IMG/VR virus record: IMGVR_UViG_3300024520_000008 | Span: 1 to 46,572 of that record | From: a virus | Strand: one strand, 5' to 3' | DNA: 46,572 nt | Shown: one piece after another, positions 1-7,318 of the stretch | Numbering within the stretch: position 1 is the stretch's first letter | Layout: each line of letters starts with the position of its first letter | The notes under the pieces: model-generated | Database searches by the model: none | Seen by the model: only the letters and a program-made list of their open reading frames with translations | What the model was told of the DNA's origin: nothing | Made by a program: the position numbers and the translations under genes

Positions 1-3
1 ATC

Positions 4-32
4 TTTACATTATTAAACCTCGTGTGTATAAT
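4..32 (+). promoter_or_regulatory. sigma70-type promoter, copy 2
   Basis: TTTACA at 4-9 and TATAAT at 27-32 are separated by 17 nt, an almost ideal housekeeping promoter. It reads into the small repeat-protein gene at 69 and the 68-aa gene at 199. The same promoter with identical flanks occurs at 45860-45888, because a 219-bp segment is duplicated across the ends of the window. Confidence 0.75.
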
Positions 33-68
33 GTATTTATTAACTGTAACTGATTAAAAAGGTATAAA

Positions 69-197
69 ATGACTAAAATATTAACACTAGAAGAAGCAAG
101 AGAGAAAGCTATATATTGTTATTCATATGATAACGGGGATTATTCATATCAAACGGAAAATGGAGTTATGCACGAAGTAAAACTAAATGAGGTATAA
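69..197 (+). CDS. Minimal single-unit member of the NGDY repeat-protein family (42 aa)
   Basis: This short ORF starts at ATG 69 after a GGTATAAA leader and stops at 197. It encodes only the N-terminal cap shared by the family (MTKILTLEEAREKAI), one CYSYDNGDYSY hairpin segment, and the common C-terminal tail ending HEVKLNEV. It has no LIRNGVDLLEGK segment, so it shows what remains when all internal repeats are lost, or the ancestral minimal form. The first 45 nt of the ORF, with their promoter, are identical to the start of the gene at 45925. Function unknown. It lies one base upstream of the next gene and is probably cotranscribed with it. Confidence 0.7.
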   Translation: MTKILTLEEAREKAIYCYSYDNGDYSYQTENGVMHEVKLNEV

Positions 198-198
198 A

Positions 199-405
199 AT
201 GATGAAAGTTGAAGACGTTTCGAAATACGATATAAATTTAAATGCTATTTGGATAGAAAACGCTTTAAATAAAACTAAATCAAAACTAAGCGGAAGAATT
301 TTAAAAAAATCAAAATCTCGAGAAGGTTTATCTTTAATGGATGTGGAAGATTTGTTAAATGTTTACATAAGTAAAAAAAAAATGACAATCCGGAAAGACG
401 GATGA
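199..405 (+). CDS. Hypothetical 68-aa basic protein, intact parent of two truncated copies
   Basis: The start is ATG 199, preceded by GAGGTATAAA, one base after the stop of the repeat gene. An in-frame ATG twelve bases upstream is unlikely because it lies inside the previous gene. The product is lysine-rich and opens MMKVEDVSKYDINLN; no known domain is recognised. The same opening appears twice more, at 45793 and 46489, where the Tyr codon after VSK is a stop (TAC to TAA) and homology ends soon after. This copy is therefore the only complete one. A run of ten A near the 3' end and a small ATCCG/CGGAT hairpin around 388-403 follow the gene. Function unknown. Confidence 0.65.
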   Translation: MMKVEDVSKYDINLNAIWIENALNKTKSKLSGRILKKSKSREGLSLMDVEDLLNVYISKKKMTIRKDG

Positions 406-433
406 TAAATTTATTAATAATTAAGGTGTAAAA

Positions 434-766
434 ATGTCTTTAGAAAATCAACTTTCAGAATTAAACAAATCGATATCAGAATTGATAAAGGTTATATGTA
501 ACGACAATGTATGTTTGAAAAAATCTACGTTATCAAATAGCAACGGGGGCGCTAAAGATGGCGGTAAGGTTAAAGAGGAAATTAAGGTTAGGGTTGTTAG
601 CCACGAAGATATTCAAGAGTTGGCTAAGTTGAAAATGAAATTACCTAACGTGGATAAAAATGATATTAAAAAAATTGTCAGGGGGGTCAAGAAGGATGCT
701 CAAATTTCAGATTTAAACCCTGAAGAGTTAATTCTTACTTATGACAATATTTCAAAATTAAAATAA
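434..766 (+). CDS. Hypothetical 110-aa protein upstream of the DUF2800 nuclease
   Basis: ATG 434 follows AAGGTGTAAAA. Residues 1-20 look like a short amphipathic coiled coil (MSLENQLSELNKSISELIKV). A Gly/Lys-rich linker follows (about 36-50), then a charged mostly helical part. It ends two bases before the DUF2800 gene, so the two are almost certainly translated together. Small proteins in this position are common in phages that carry the DUF2800-DUF2815-polymerase module, but I do not recognise a named family. A role in recombination or replication is inferred from context only. Confidence 0.7.
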   Translation: MSLENQLSELNKSISELIKVICNDNVCLKKSTLSNSNGGAKDGGKVKEEIKVRVVSHEDIQELAKLKMKLPNVDKNDIKKIVRGVKKDAQISDLNPEELILTYDNISKLK

Positions 767-768
767 CC

Positions 769-1977
769 ATGGGTATCAACAGAGAGAAGGCCCATGCCAA
801 ACTGTCTGCTTCAGGATCGGAAAGATGGTTGAATTGTGCGGGGTCCGTAGCCGCAGAAGCGTCCATGTTAGATAAAGCTAGTGGGGCGGCGGAACTCGGA
901 ACCTTAGCTCATGAGTTGGCGGATATTTGTTTGAAAAATGAACAATGCACCGACGAATGGGTTAATAATGAAATATCTTGCGAATATAACGGTAAGTTGC
1001 TGAAAATAATTGTAGATAAAGATATGGGTAAGTTTGTTCAAGAGTATCTTGATTACGTCAGATCTCATGAATCTTCTGATTCTCAATTGTTTACAGAAGA
1101 GAGAGTTGATTTTTCCAATTTCGTACCGGACGGATTCGGAACATTGGACAGCGCAATTATAGATTACGAAACGGGAGTCTGTCACATATTCGATTTAAAA
1201 TATGGAATGACTGAGGTCGATGTTGAGGGTAACACTCAGGCAAGACTTTATTGTTTAGGATTACACAATGGATTGGGGTTCTTGGAAATAATTAAAAGTT
1301 TTAGAATTCATATTGTCCAACCTAGAAGATTTTCTATCACTTCTGAAGATATATGTTTAGAAGAGTTACTTGAATTTGGAGAATACGCATGTGGAAGGGC
1401 CTCTTTTGCGTTAAGTGAAAATGCTATACGTACTCCGGGAGAGAAACAATGTCATTGGTGCAAGGTTAGATTCACTTGCGTGGCGTTAAAGGAATTTACT
1501 GAAAAGATAATTTGTTCTGAGTTTGAAAACTTAGATGAAGGTTTGGTAGATTATTCCGCAGGTGGTGATAAATGTCTCGATGATCCACTCACACGACAAC
1601 AGACACACACTTACATATCTGACCAACAAGTGAAATTGATTTTAGACAACAAAAAATTGATTGAAAAATTTCTTAATGATATCCGAGAAAACACATTAGA
1701 GAGATTGCAAAACGGGGAGAAGATACCGGGTTACAAATTGGTAAGAAAGAGAGCTAATAGAAAATGGGTAAGCGATGCTGAAGATCACTTAGTTCGTAAA
1801 CTAGGTGAAGATGTGGCATATGTCGATAAATTGATAAGTATTACAGAAGCCTCCAAACTTCTTGATAAGGAATATATAGACGGTATCACTTATAAACCTG
1901 AAGGGGCTGTCGATATTGCCCCAGATAAGGATAAAAGAGATAGTGTCGCTAGTATAATCGATGAATTTGGTAGATAA
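769..1977 (+). CDS. DUF2800 family RecB/Cas4-like nuclease
   Basis: The 402-aa protein begins with the family signature HAKLSASGSERWLNC at residues 9-23. The fold expected for DUF2800 is the PD-(D/E)XK nuclease fold shared with RecB and Cas4. Candidate catalytic residues are His in GTLAHELA (about 48), Asp127 (GTLDSAI) and the D142-x-K144 pair in FDLKYG, followed by Gln in NTQARLY. Cys23 with Cys228, Cys231 and Cys237 (CHWCKVRFTC) has the spacing of a Cas4/AddB-type iron-sulphur cluster. Such proteins process DNA ends for phage replication and recombination. It is followed by the SSB-like gene and polymerase, the usual order. The start codon sits in a weak context (TAACCATGG) and probably depends on coupling to the preceding gene. 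Confidence 0.88.
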   Translation: MGINREKAHAKLSASGSERWLNCAGSVAAEASMLDKASGAAELGTLAHELADICLKNEQCTDEWVNNEISCEYNGKLLKIIVDKDMGKFVQEYLDYVRSHESSDSQLFTEERVDFSNFVPDGFGTLDSAIIDYETGVCHIFDLKYGMTEVDVEGNTQARLYCLGLHNGLGFLEIIKSFRIHIVQPRRFSITSEDICLEELLEFGEYACGRASFALSENAIRTPGEKQCHWCKVRFTCVALKEFTEKIICSEFENLDEGLVDYSAGGDKCLDDPLTRQQTHTYISDQQVKLILDNKKLIEKFLNDIRENTLERLQNGEKIPGYKLVRKRANRKWVSDAEDHLVRKLGEDVAYVDKLISITEASKLLDKEYIDGITYKPEGAVDIAPDKDKRDSVASIIDEFGR

Positions 1978-2011
1978 GTACGATCTTAAAAACGTTTTAT
2001 GAAAATTTATT

Positions 2012-2131
2012 TTATAAACGACAAATTTTAATTACATTTTAAATTTGTCGTTTATAATAAATATTGTTTGGGTTTGGCAACCCTAACAATTATTTTGCCA
2101 ACATAACTATTAATTTAAAATGTAATTAAAA
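2012..2131 (+). promoter_or_regulatory. Structured leader with interlocking inverted repeats before the SSB-like gene
   Basis: A perfect 17-bp inverted repeat pairs 2012-2028 with 2041-2057 around a 12-nt loop (2029-2040). A second perfect 20-bp inverted repeat pairs 2026-2045 with 2112-2131 and ends on the A of the start codon. The two share bases, so they are either alternatives or form an H-type pseudoknot in which the whole 12-nt loop pairs with 2117-2128, just before ATG 2131. A smaller hairpin (TTGGCAA 2074-2080 with TTGCCAA 2095-2101) lies between them. The arrangement could hide the translation start or end transcription early. Because the gene encodes a presumed ssDNA-binding protein, autoregulation is a natural hypothesis. 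A replication-origin role is the main alternative. Confidence 0.7.
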
Positions 2132-2652
2132 TGACTGAAAGAATCAAAATTGAAAACGTAATATTATCTTACCCTAACATTTTCCGTAAAGGGTTTTATG
2201 AAGGTGTAGAAAACAAAAAATACACAGCTACGTTAGTATTAGATAAATCTAATCCTGAGCATAAAGCTATTAAAAAGGTTATTGATAAACAAATCGAAAG
2301 TATTTATAAACAAACCAAGAACAAAAGGAGCGATTTTAAAGACGATAGATTCTGTATAAAAGATGGCTCTGACGAATTTGAAAATTCTTGGTTGATTAAA
2401 GTGGGCAACCCAAAACGCCCTAAAATCATCGATAGAGATAGAACACCTTTATTAGAAAGCGATGATAAGATTTATGCGGGTTGTTATGTTAACGCCATTA
2501 TAGATTTGTATTATTATGACAAGCAATATGGTAAATTCCTGTTATCCAATTTATACGGTGTGCAGTTCCAAGCTGACGGAGATAAATTAGGTAAAGAAAT
2601 TCCCGATGTGACAGAAGAGTTTGAAGATCTAGATTCCTTGGACGATATATAA
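2131..2652 (+). CDS. DUF2815 family single-stranded DNA-binding protein
   Basis: The 173-aa product opens with RIKIENVILSYPNIFRKG, the typical start of DUF2815 proteins, which are predicted OB-fold ssDNA-binding proteins of the phage T7 gp2.5 type. Lys-rich stretches and a GNPKRPKIIDRDR segment (about 92-104) fit nucleic-acid contact. The C-terminus is strongly acidic (EEFEDLDSLDDI), as in most phage and bacterial SSBs, where the tail recruits partners. It lies between the nuclease and the polymerase. The start ATG 2131 has no Shine-Dalgarno sequence and is embedded in the leader inverted repeat, which suggests controlled translation. Confidence 0.85.
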   Translation: MTERIKIENVILSYPNIFRKGFYEGVENKKYTATLVLDKSNPEHKAIKKVIDKQIESIYKQTKNKRSDFKDDRFCIKDGSDEFENSWLIKVGNPKRPKIIDRDRTPLLESDDKIYAGCYVNAIIDLYYYDKQYGKFLLSNLYGVQFQADGDKLGKEIPDVTEEFEDLDSLDDI

Positions 2653-2667
2653 GAATTTAAGTTATAC

Positions 2668-2702
2668 TCCATCAAGCCTTATTTTGAATATAGCTTGATG
2701 GA
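2668..2702 (+). terminator. Intergenic hairpin between SSB-like gene and polymerase
   Basis: TCCATCAAGC (2668-2677) pairs perfectly with GCTTGATGGA (2693-2702) around a 15-nt loop. Only a short T-rich stretch follows, so termination would be partial at best. It could instead be an RNA processing or stability element that sets different levels of SSB-like protein and polymerase. Confidence 0.4.
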
Positions 2703-2730
2703 TTTCAAATCATCAAAACATTAATTACTC

Positions 2731-4662
2731 ATGGAGAACTTAGTAGTTTTAGATTGTGAAGTTTACCCAAATTACACATTGTTCGCTTTTAAAAACATAG
2801 GCAGTAACAAGACTGTAACTATTGATATAAAGGGTGAGAATGAGACGTTGGACGAGATGTCATATAGAAAATTGAACAGTATTATAAATACTCGGACAAC
2901 TTTCGGATTTAATAGTAGAAATTACGACATACCGATTATATTATTTGCCTTAAAAAAAAAATCGGCTTCAGAAATTCATAAATTATCATCTTTTATAATA
3001 AACAACAATTCCCATGGTTGGCAAACTATGAAGAGGTTTGGTTTGGTATGGGATAAAAACAAAATAGATCATTTTGACATACAAGAGCCTGTACCAAATA
3101 TACGAGCAAGTTTAAAACTTTACGGCGGTAGAATGCACTCTAAAAGATTGCAAGATCTACCCATCAAACCAGATTCTATACTCACTGAAACGGAGATGGA
3201 AGAAATGGAGCGCTATTGTATTAATGATTTAGATACTACAATAGATCTTTATAAGAATATTAAGAATCTGATAGATCTTAGGATTGATATGTCAAAACAA
3301 TATGATCAAGATTTAAGAAGTAAATCAGATGCTCAAATTGCAGAAGCTTTGATAAAATCAGAACTATCTAAAACAAGCAGCGGACGTTTGAAAGCTCCTA
3401 AGGTGTCTGAGGATTCGACCTTCAGAGTTACAATTCCAGATTTCATAAAATTTGAAACCGAACAACTTCAAAATCTTTTAGAAATCATTAGGGGTTGTGA
3501 TTTCAAAGTTGACGACAAAGGTTCTGTTATACTCCCATCAGCTTTAGAAGAAAATAGAATTGAAATAGGTAGGTTCACTTACGAGATAGGTGTCGGCGGT
3601 TTACATTCAAATGAAAAATCTCAGTCTATAATACCTGAAGATGATGAAATATTAATTGATAAAGACGTAGCCTCATATTATCCGGCTATCATTATTAATA
3701 ACAATCTGTACCCCAAACATTTGGGTGAGAATTTCCTAGATGTTTATAAAAGTATTATGGTAACAAGACTTAAAGCTAAAAAGGAAAAAAACAAAATTGT
3801 TAATGAATCTTTAAAAATTGTTTTAAATGGCACTTACGGAAAATTGGGGGATGTATATTCTGTCATGTATTCGCCAGATTTATTAGTTACTGTCACTCTT
3901 ATTGGTCAACTATCTTTATTAATGCTCATAGAGAAGCTAGAGAGCCGAGGGATATCTATTGTATCAGCAAACACAGACGGCTTTGTTTCTTTAGTTAAAA
4001 ATAAACAACGTGGGTTATATTCCGTTATATGTTTCGACTGGGAATTAATAACAGGATTTGATCTAGAAGAAACAATATATACGGGTTTATTTTCAAGAGA
4101 TGTTAATAACTATTTTGCTATTACAGATCAAGGAATAAAAAGAAAAGGTGCGTTTTCCGCAAACTCTTTGAAAAAAAACCCCAGTGGGAATATTTGCGTA
4201 GATGCTGTTATAGAATATACAATCAATAAAACCCCTATCGAAAAAACAATATCAGAATGTAAGGATGTCACCAAATTTTTATTTGTGAGGACTGTTAACG
4301 GCGGGGCTACGTATAAGGGTGATTATTTGGGTCGTGTCGTAAGATGGATTTATTCTACTGAAGGTGAGACAATTTATTATAAACCGAAAATTGATTTAGA
4401 TTTAAAAGAAACTAGAAATAAGCTGATATACAAATATAATTTGGAAAAAGGTGATCCTATATTGAAAATACCTAAAAAGAAACTAAAAAACAATTATGAT
4501 GAATATAAAGGTTGTTTAGTTTTCAAAACTTCAACCCCGAAAGTTTCTAAATCAGAAGGTTCTAGGCCTATCATGGAAATAGAAGGGTTTCCGGAAGATA
4601 TTGATTATTCTAGATACATAGATGAATCATTAAAAATATTAACTGTTTTAGGATTAAAATGA
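2731..4662 (+). CDS. Family B DNA polymerase with 3'-5' proofreading exonuclease
   Basis: The 643-aa enzyme has an N-terminal DEDDy exonuclease: Exo I D8-x-E10 (LDCEVYP), Exo II N61 to D66 (FNSRNYD) and Exo III Y162-x3-D166 (YCIND). The polymerase domain shows motif A near residue 312 (DVASYYPAII), motif B near 366 (NGTYGKLG) and motif C at 413-417 (ANTDG). Motif C has Asn where the classical DTD has its first Asp, leaving one catalytic Asp416, a variant I believe occurs in some phage polymerases. It is compact, with no obvious extra domain, and copies the phage genome. It overlaps the next gene by 4 nt (ATGA). The start lacks a Shine-Dalgarno sequence. Confidence 0.9.
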   Translation: MENLVVLDCEVYPNYTLFAFKNIGSNKTVTIDIKGENETLDEMSYRKLNSIINTRTTFGFNSRNYDIPIILFALKKKSASEIHKLSSFIINNNSHGWQTMKRFGLVWDKNKIDHFDIQEPVPNIRASLKLYGGRMHSKRLQDLPIKPDSILTETEMEEMERYCINDLDTTIDLYKNIKNLIDLRIDMSKQYDQDLRSKSDAQIAEALIKSELSKTSSGRLKAPKVSEDSTFRVTIPDFIKFETEQLQNLLEIIRGCDFKVDDKGSVILPSALEENRIEIGRFTYEIGVGGLHSNEKSQSIIPEDDEILIDKDVASYYPAIIINNNLYPKHLGENFLDVYKSIMVTRLKAKKEKNKIVNESLKIVLNGTYGKLGDVYSVMYSPDLLVTVTLIGQLSLLMLIEKLESRGISIVSANTDGFVSLVKNKQRGLYSVICFDWELITGFDLEETIYTGLFSRDVNNYFAITDQGIKRKGAFSANSLKKNPSGNICVDAVIEYTINKTPIEKTISECKDVTKFLFVRTVNGGATYKGDYLGRVVRWIYSTEGETIYYKPKIDLDLKETRNKLIYKYNLEKGDPILKIPKKKLKNNYDEYKGCLVFKTSTPKVSKSEGSRPIMEIEGFPEDIDYSRYIDESLKILTVLGLK

Positions 4663-4907
4663 AAGATAAGATATTACATTTAAAAAATATAGGTAGGGCC
4701 ATATCTAATTATGGTGAAGATTGTTTTATTTCAAAATATTTAAGTTCAAGGGAAGCTAAACTCTTGATTTATTTATGGGCAAGGGACTTCGAATCTAAAA
4801 GGAATGAAGAGGAGGATGAGCTTGACGATATTATAAAATGTGGTGAAGAGAAACTGAAATTTCTAAAATTAGGTGACACTATACAGGTCTTAACCACCCA
4901 TCAATAA
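4659..4907 (+). CDS. Hypothetical 82-aa protein coupled to the polymerase
   Basis: The start codon overlaps the polymerase stop (ATGA), so translation is coupled. The protein is charged, with an acidic stretch (EEEDELDDIIKCGEEKL) in the second half. No signal peptide, membrane segment or known domain is visible. Small unnamed proteins often follow phage polymerases; a replication accessory role is only a guess. The gene ends about 10 bases before a new promoter. Confidence 0.6.
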   Translation: MKDKILHLKNIGRAISNYGEDCFISKYLSSREAKLLIYLWARDFESKRNEEEDELDDIIKCGEEKLKFLKLGDTIQVLTTHQ

Positions 4908-4915
4908 AAAAAGGC

Positions 4916-4944
4916 TTTACAAATAATAAAATCTATTTTATTAT
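4916..4944 (+). promoter_or_regulatory. sigma70-type promoter with overlapping AT dyad
   Basis: TTTACA (4916-4921), a 17-nt spacer and TATTAT (4939-4944) precede the gene at 4976. A perfect 10-bp dyad, ATAATAAAAT (4923-4932) with ATTTTATTAT (4935-4944), covers the spacer and the -10 box. It could be an operator. This promoter probably serves the operon from 4976 to about 11049. Confidence 0.6.
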
Positions 4945-4975
4945 CTATGAATTAACAATTCAACTAAGTAATAAT

Positions 4976-5374
4976 ATGATAAACTTAAAAGATAAAACAT
5001 TTAAAGAATCGGTAGACACCTGCGGTAAATTTTCCCAAGATGGAAGGGATCTTAAGATTCATGATATGGTAAGTTGTATAATAAATTATAAATCTTCTAC
5101 TTCTAAAGAAGATAAGTTGTTTTTTTTAATCAGCCTCATTTTATCTTCTTTAGAAGTAGTTAAGAAGGAAGGTTTGTTTGATATCTACGATGAAGCGATC
5201 ACAGTGGTTGCAAAGGGTAGACCCTCTTTAATGGATGTCGGTGATTGTGAAATAAAATCACATTCAGTAGATCAATACGAACGTGCGGTAGGGGAGTTAA
5301 GAAAATTGGTTGAGGGGGAATCTTCACAAATGTCATTATTTGATAGTTTTCCAGAGTTCGATCATGGTCAATGA
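4976..5374 (+). CDS. Hypothetical 132-aa early protein
   Basis: ATG 4976 lies about 30 nt downstream of a good promoter. The sequence is mostly helical, with a hydrophobic stretch at about 46-62 (KLFFLISLILSSLEVVKK) that is too polar at its ends to be called a membrane segment with confidence. The C-terminus contains SSQMSLFDSF, which resembles the QxxLF-type short motif used by proteins that bind the replicative sliding clamp; this is suggestive only. It overlaps the following DUF6378 gene by 11 nt. No family is recognised. Confidence 0.65.
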   Translation: MINLKDKTFKESVDTCGKFSQDGRDLKIHDMVSCIINYKSSTSKEDKLFFLISLILSSLEVVKKEGLFDIYDEAITVVAKGRPSLMDVGDCEIKSHSVDQYERAVGELRKLVEGESSQMSLFDSFPEFDHGQ

Positions 5375-5648
5375 TATAAAAAAGACTCTGGAAGACAGGG
5401 GGTCACTTTATGGGAAATTTACAGATAACGCCGAAGTTTGTCAGAAGCTTCTTGAGGTTATTGAGAAAGCCCCAAGTTATTCAAAATTAAGCAGATTGCA
5501 TAAAGAATCTTACCATATGATCTTTCATAAGATTGCTAGATCTGTTTGCGGAGATCCTAATCATATAGATAATATCCATGATATAATAGGTTTCGCAAAA
5601 CTACTTGAGGATTTTCTTATGGGTAAAGGGGATAGAGGTAACCAATGA
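5364..5648 (+). CDS. DUF6378 (MazG-like) family protein
   Basis: I place the start at ATG 5364 rather than an earlier codon, because the product then begins MVNDIKKTLEDRGSLYG, the normal start of the family. The 94-aa all-helical protein has the conserved block KIARSVCGDPNHIDNIHDI in its second half, with the His/Asp residues expected for DUF6378. The family is distantly similar to MazG nucleotide pyrophosphohydrolases and is common beside phage replication genes. A role in nucleotide-pool management is plausible but unproven. It overlaps the gene before by 11 nt and the repeat-protein gene after by 4 nt (ATGA). Confidence 0.8.
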   Translation: MVNDIKKTLEDRGSLYGKFTDNAEVCQKLLEVIEKAPSYSKLSRLHKESYHMIFHKIARSVCGDPNHIDNIHDIIGFAKLLEDFLMGKGDRGNQ

Positions 5649-6100
5649 CTGAAATCTTAACACTAGACGAAGCAAGAGAGAAAGCTATATTTTGTTACTC
5701 ATATAATAACGGTGATTATGAGTATCAAACAGAAGATTACTTTTGGCATCTTCTAAGAAACGGTGTTGATCTTCTAGAAGGTAAGGATGCTATAGTTTGT
5801 TGGTCATTTGGTAACAGGGATCATAGCTATAAATTAAAAGGGGATAGGTTTTACCACCTTATAAGAAACGGTGTTGATCTTCTAGAAGGTAAGGGGGCTA
5901 TAGGCTGTTGGTCATATGATAACGGGGATTATGAGTATAAAACAGAAGATAAATTTTACCATCTTATAAGAAACGGTGTTGATCTTCTAAAAGGTAAGAA
6001 AGCTATAGATTGTTGGTCATTTGATAACGGGGATTATTCATATGAAACGGAAAATGGAGTTGTACACGAAGTAAAATTAAATGAGGTAACCAATGACTAA
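5645..6100 (+). CDS. NGDY repeat protein, cap plus 3 units (151 aa)
   Basis: The protein has an N-terminal cap (MTEILTLDEAREKAI), then three copies of the LIRNGVDLLEGK..AI.C.SY.NGDY.Y unit, then a HEVKLNEV tail. The tail is extended by three residues because the usual stop is shifted (GTAACC instead of GTATAA), so it overlaps the next gene by 8 nt. The variable residues around the unit Cys are F/Y (cap), V/W, G/W and D/W. The first unit carries the longer KLKGD linker, the others KTED. A 108-bp block (5810-5917) is identical except for one base to 44747-44854 in the other cluster. No signal peptide or membrane segment. Function unknown. Confidence 0.75.
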   Translation: MTEILTLDEAREKAIFCYSYNNGDYEYQTEDYFWHLLRNGVDLLEGKDAIVCWSFGNRDHSYKLKGDRFYHLIRNGVDLLEGKGAIGCWSYDNGDYEYKTEDKFYHLIRNGVDLLKGKKAIDCWSFDNGDYSYETENGVVHEVKLNEVTND

Positions 6101-6647
6101 GATACTAACACTAGAAGAGATAAGAGAGGGCGTAGGTTATTTTTTTGAGTATTACAACGGGGATTATGAGTATATAACAGAAGATGAATTTTTCCACCTT
6201 ATAAGAAACGGTGTTGATCTTCTAGAAGGTAAGAATGCTATAAATTGCCATTCATTTGATAACGGGGATTATTGGTATAAATTAAAAGGGGATAGGTTTT
6301 ACAATCTTATAAGAAACGGTGTGGATCTTCTAGAAGGTAAGGATGCTATAGATTGTTATTCATATGATAACGATGATTATGAGTATAAATTAAAAGGGGA
6401 AAAGTTTTGGCATTTTATAAGAAACGGTGTTGATCTTCTAAAAGGTAAGAATGCTATAATTTGCCATTCATATGATAACGGGGATTATTCATATAAAACA
6501 GAAGATAGATTTTACCACCTTATAAGAAACGGTGTTGATCTTCTAGAAGGTAAGAGAGCTATACGGTGTTGGTCATTTGATAACGGGGATTATAAGTATC
6601 AAACAGAAGATGAAGTTTGGCACGAAGTAAAACTAAATGAGGTGTAA
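6093..6647 (+). CDS. NGDY repeat protein, cap plus 4 units (184 aa)
   Basis: The start is ATG 6093, overlapping the previous gene by 8 nt. The cap differs from the commonest form: after ILTLEEIREGV comes GYFFEYYNGDYEY with no Cys, and the gene at 7319 has almost the same cap. Four repeat units follow, two with the KLKGD-type linker. Variable residue pairs around the Cys are N/H, D/Y, I/H and R/W. The tail is HEVKLNEV, with the stop immediately before the ankyrin-fusion gene. It is probably cotranscribed with the whole cluster. Function unknown. Confidence 0.75.
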   Translation: MTKILTLEEIREGVGYFFEYYNGDYEYITEDEFFHLIRNGVDLLEGKNAINCHSFDNGDYWYKLKGDRFYNLIRNGVDLLEGKDAIDCYSYDNDDYEYKLKGEKFWHFIRNGVDLLKGKNAIICHSYDNGDYSYKTEDRFYHLIRNGVDLLEGKRAIRCWSFDNGDYKYQTEDEVWHEVKLNEV

Positions 6648-6648
6648 A

Positions 6649-7317
6649 ATGAATAAATTATATGAAGCTTGTAAAACAGGAGATCTTAAGGAAGTTACGT
6701 TATTAGCTGAAAGTGGGTGTGATATTCGCAATGAAGATGACCGCCCTTTAATGTGGGCGGCAGAAAACGGTAATATTGAAGTGGTTAAGTTTTTAGTAGA
6801 TAAGGGGGCCGATGTCCATACTAATGAAGGTTATGCCCTAACTTTGGCGGCACGGGGCGGGCATATTGAAACTGTGCGTTATTTTGTAAAAGAGGGGGTT
6901 AAGATATCCGAATATACCTTAAAAATGGCGGCAAGAAACGAGCAGATCGAAGTGCTAAGGTTATTAATTATGAATGATGATAATAGAATCTTAACACTAG
7001 AAGAAGCAAGAGAGAAAGCAGTTTGTTTTTATAAGTATGATAACGGGGATTATAAGTATCAAACAGAAGATAGATTTTGGAATCTTATAAGAAACGGTGT
7101 TGATATTTTAAAAGGTAAGAGAGCTATATATTGTCACTCATACGCTAACGGTGATTATGAGTATAAAACAGAAGATGGATTTTACCATCTTATAAGAAAC
7201 GGTGTTGATCTTCTAAAAGGTAAGAAAGCTATAGATTGTTGGTCATTTGATAACGGGGATTATAAGTATGAAACAGAAGATGAATTTTTGCACAAAGTGG
7301 AATTAAATGAGGTATAA
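6649..7317 (+). CDS. Ankyrin-repeat protein fused to NGDY repeats (222 aa)
   Basis: ATG 6649 lies one base after the previous stop, behind GAGGTGTAAA. Residues 1 to about 107 form three to four ankyrin repeats, recognisable by LMWAAENGNIEVVKFLVDKG and LTLAARGGHIETVRYFVKEG. The sequence then enters the family cap (RILTLEEAREKAV), two NGDY units and a HKVELNEV tail. An internal Met sits just before the cap, where the stand-alone family members start, so the fusion looks like an ankyrin gene joined in frame to a repeat gene. The ankyrin part has visibly higher GC than its surroundings, suggesting separate acquisition. Ankyrin domains bind proteins, so the fusion may link NGDY repeats to a protein target; that is inference. 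Confidence 0.8.
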   Translation: MNKLYEACKTGDLKEVTLLAESGCDIRNEDDRPLMWAAENGNIEVVKFLVDKGADVHTNEGYALTLAARGGHIETVRYFVKEGVKISEYTLKMAARNEQIEVLRLLIMNDDNRILTLEEAREKAVCFYKYDNGDYKYQTEDRFWNLIRNGVDILKGKRAIYCHSYANGDYEYKTEDGFYHLIRNGVDLLKGKKAIDCWSFDNGDYKYETEDEFLHKVELNEV

Positions 7318-7318
7318 A

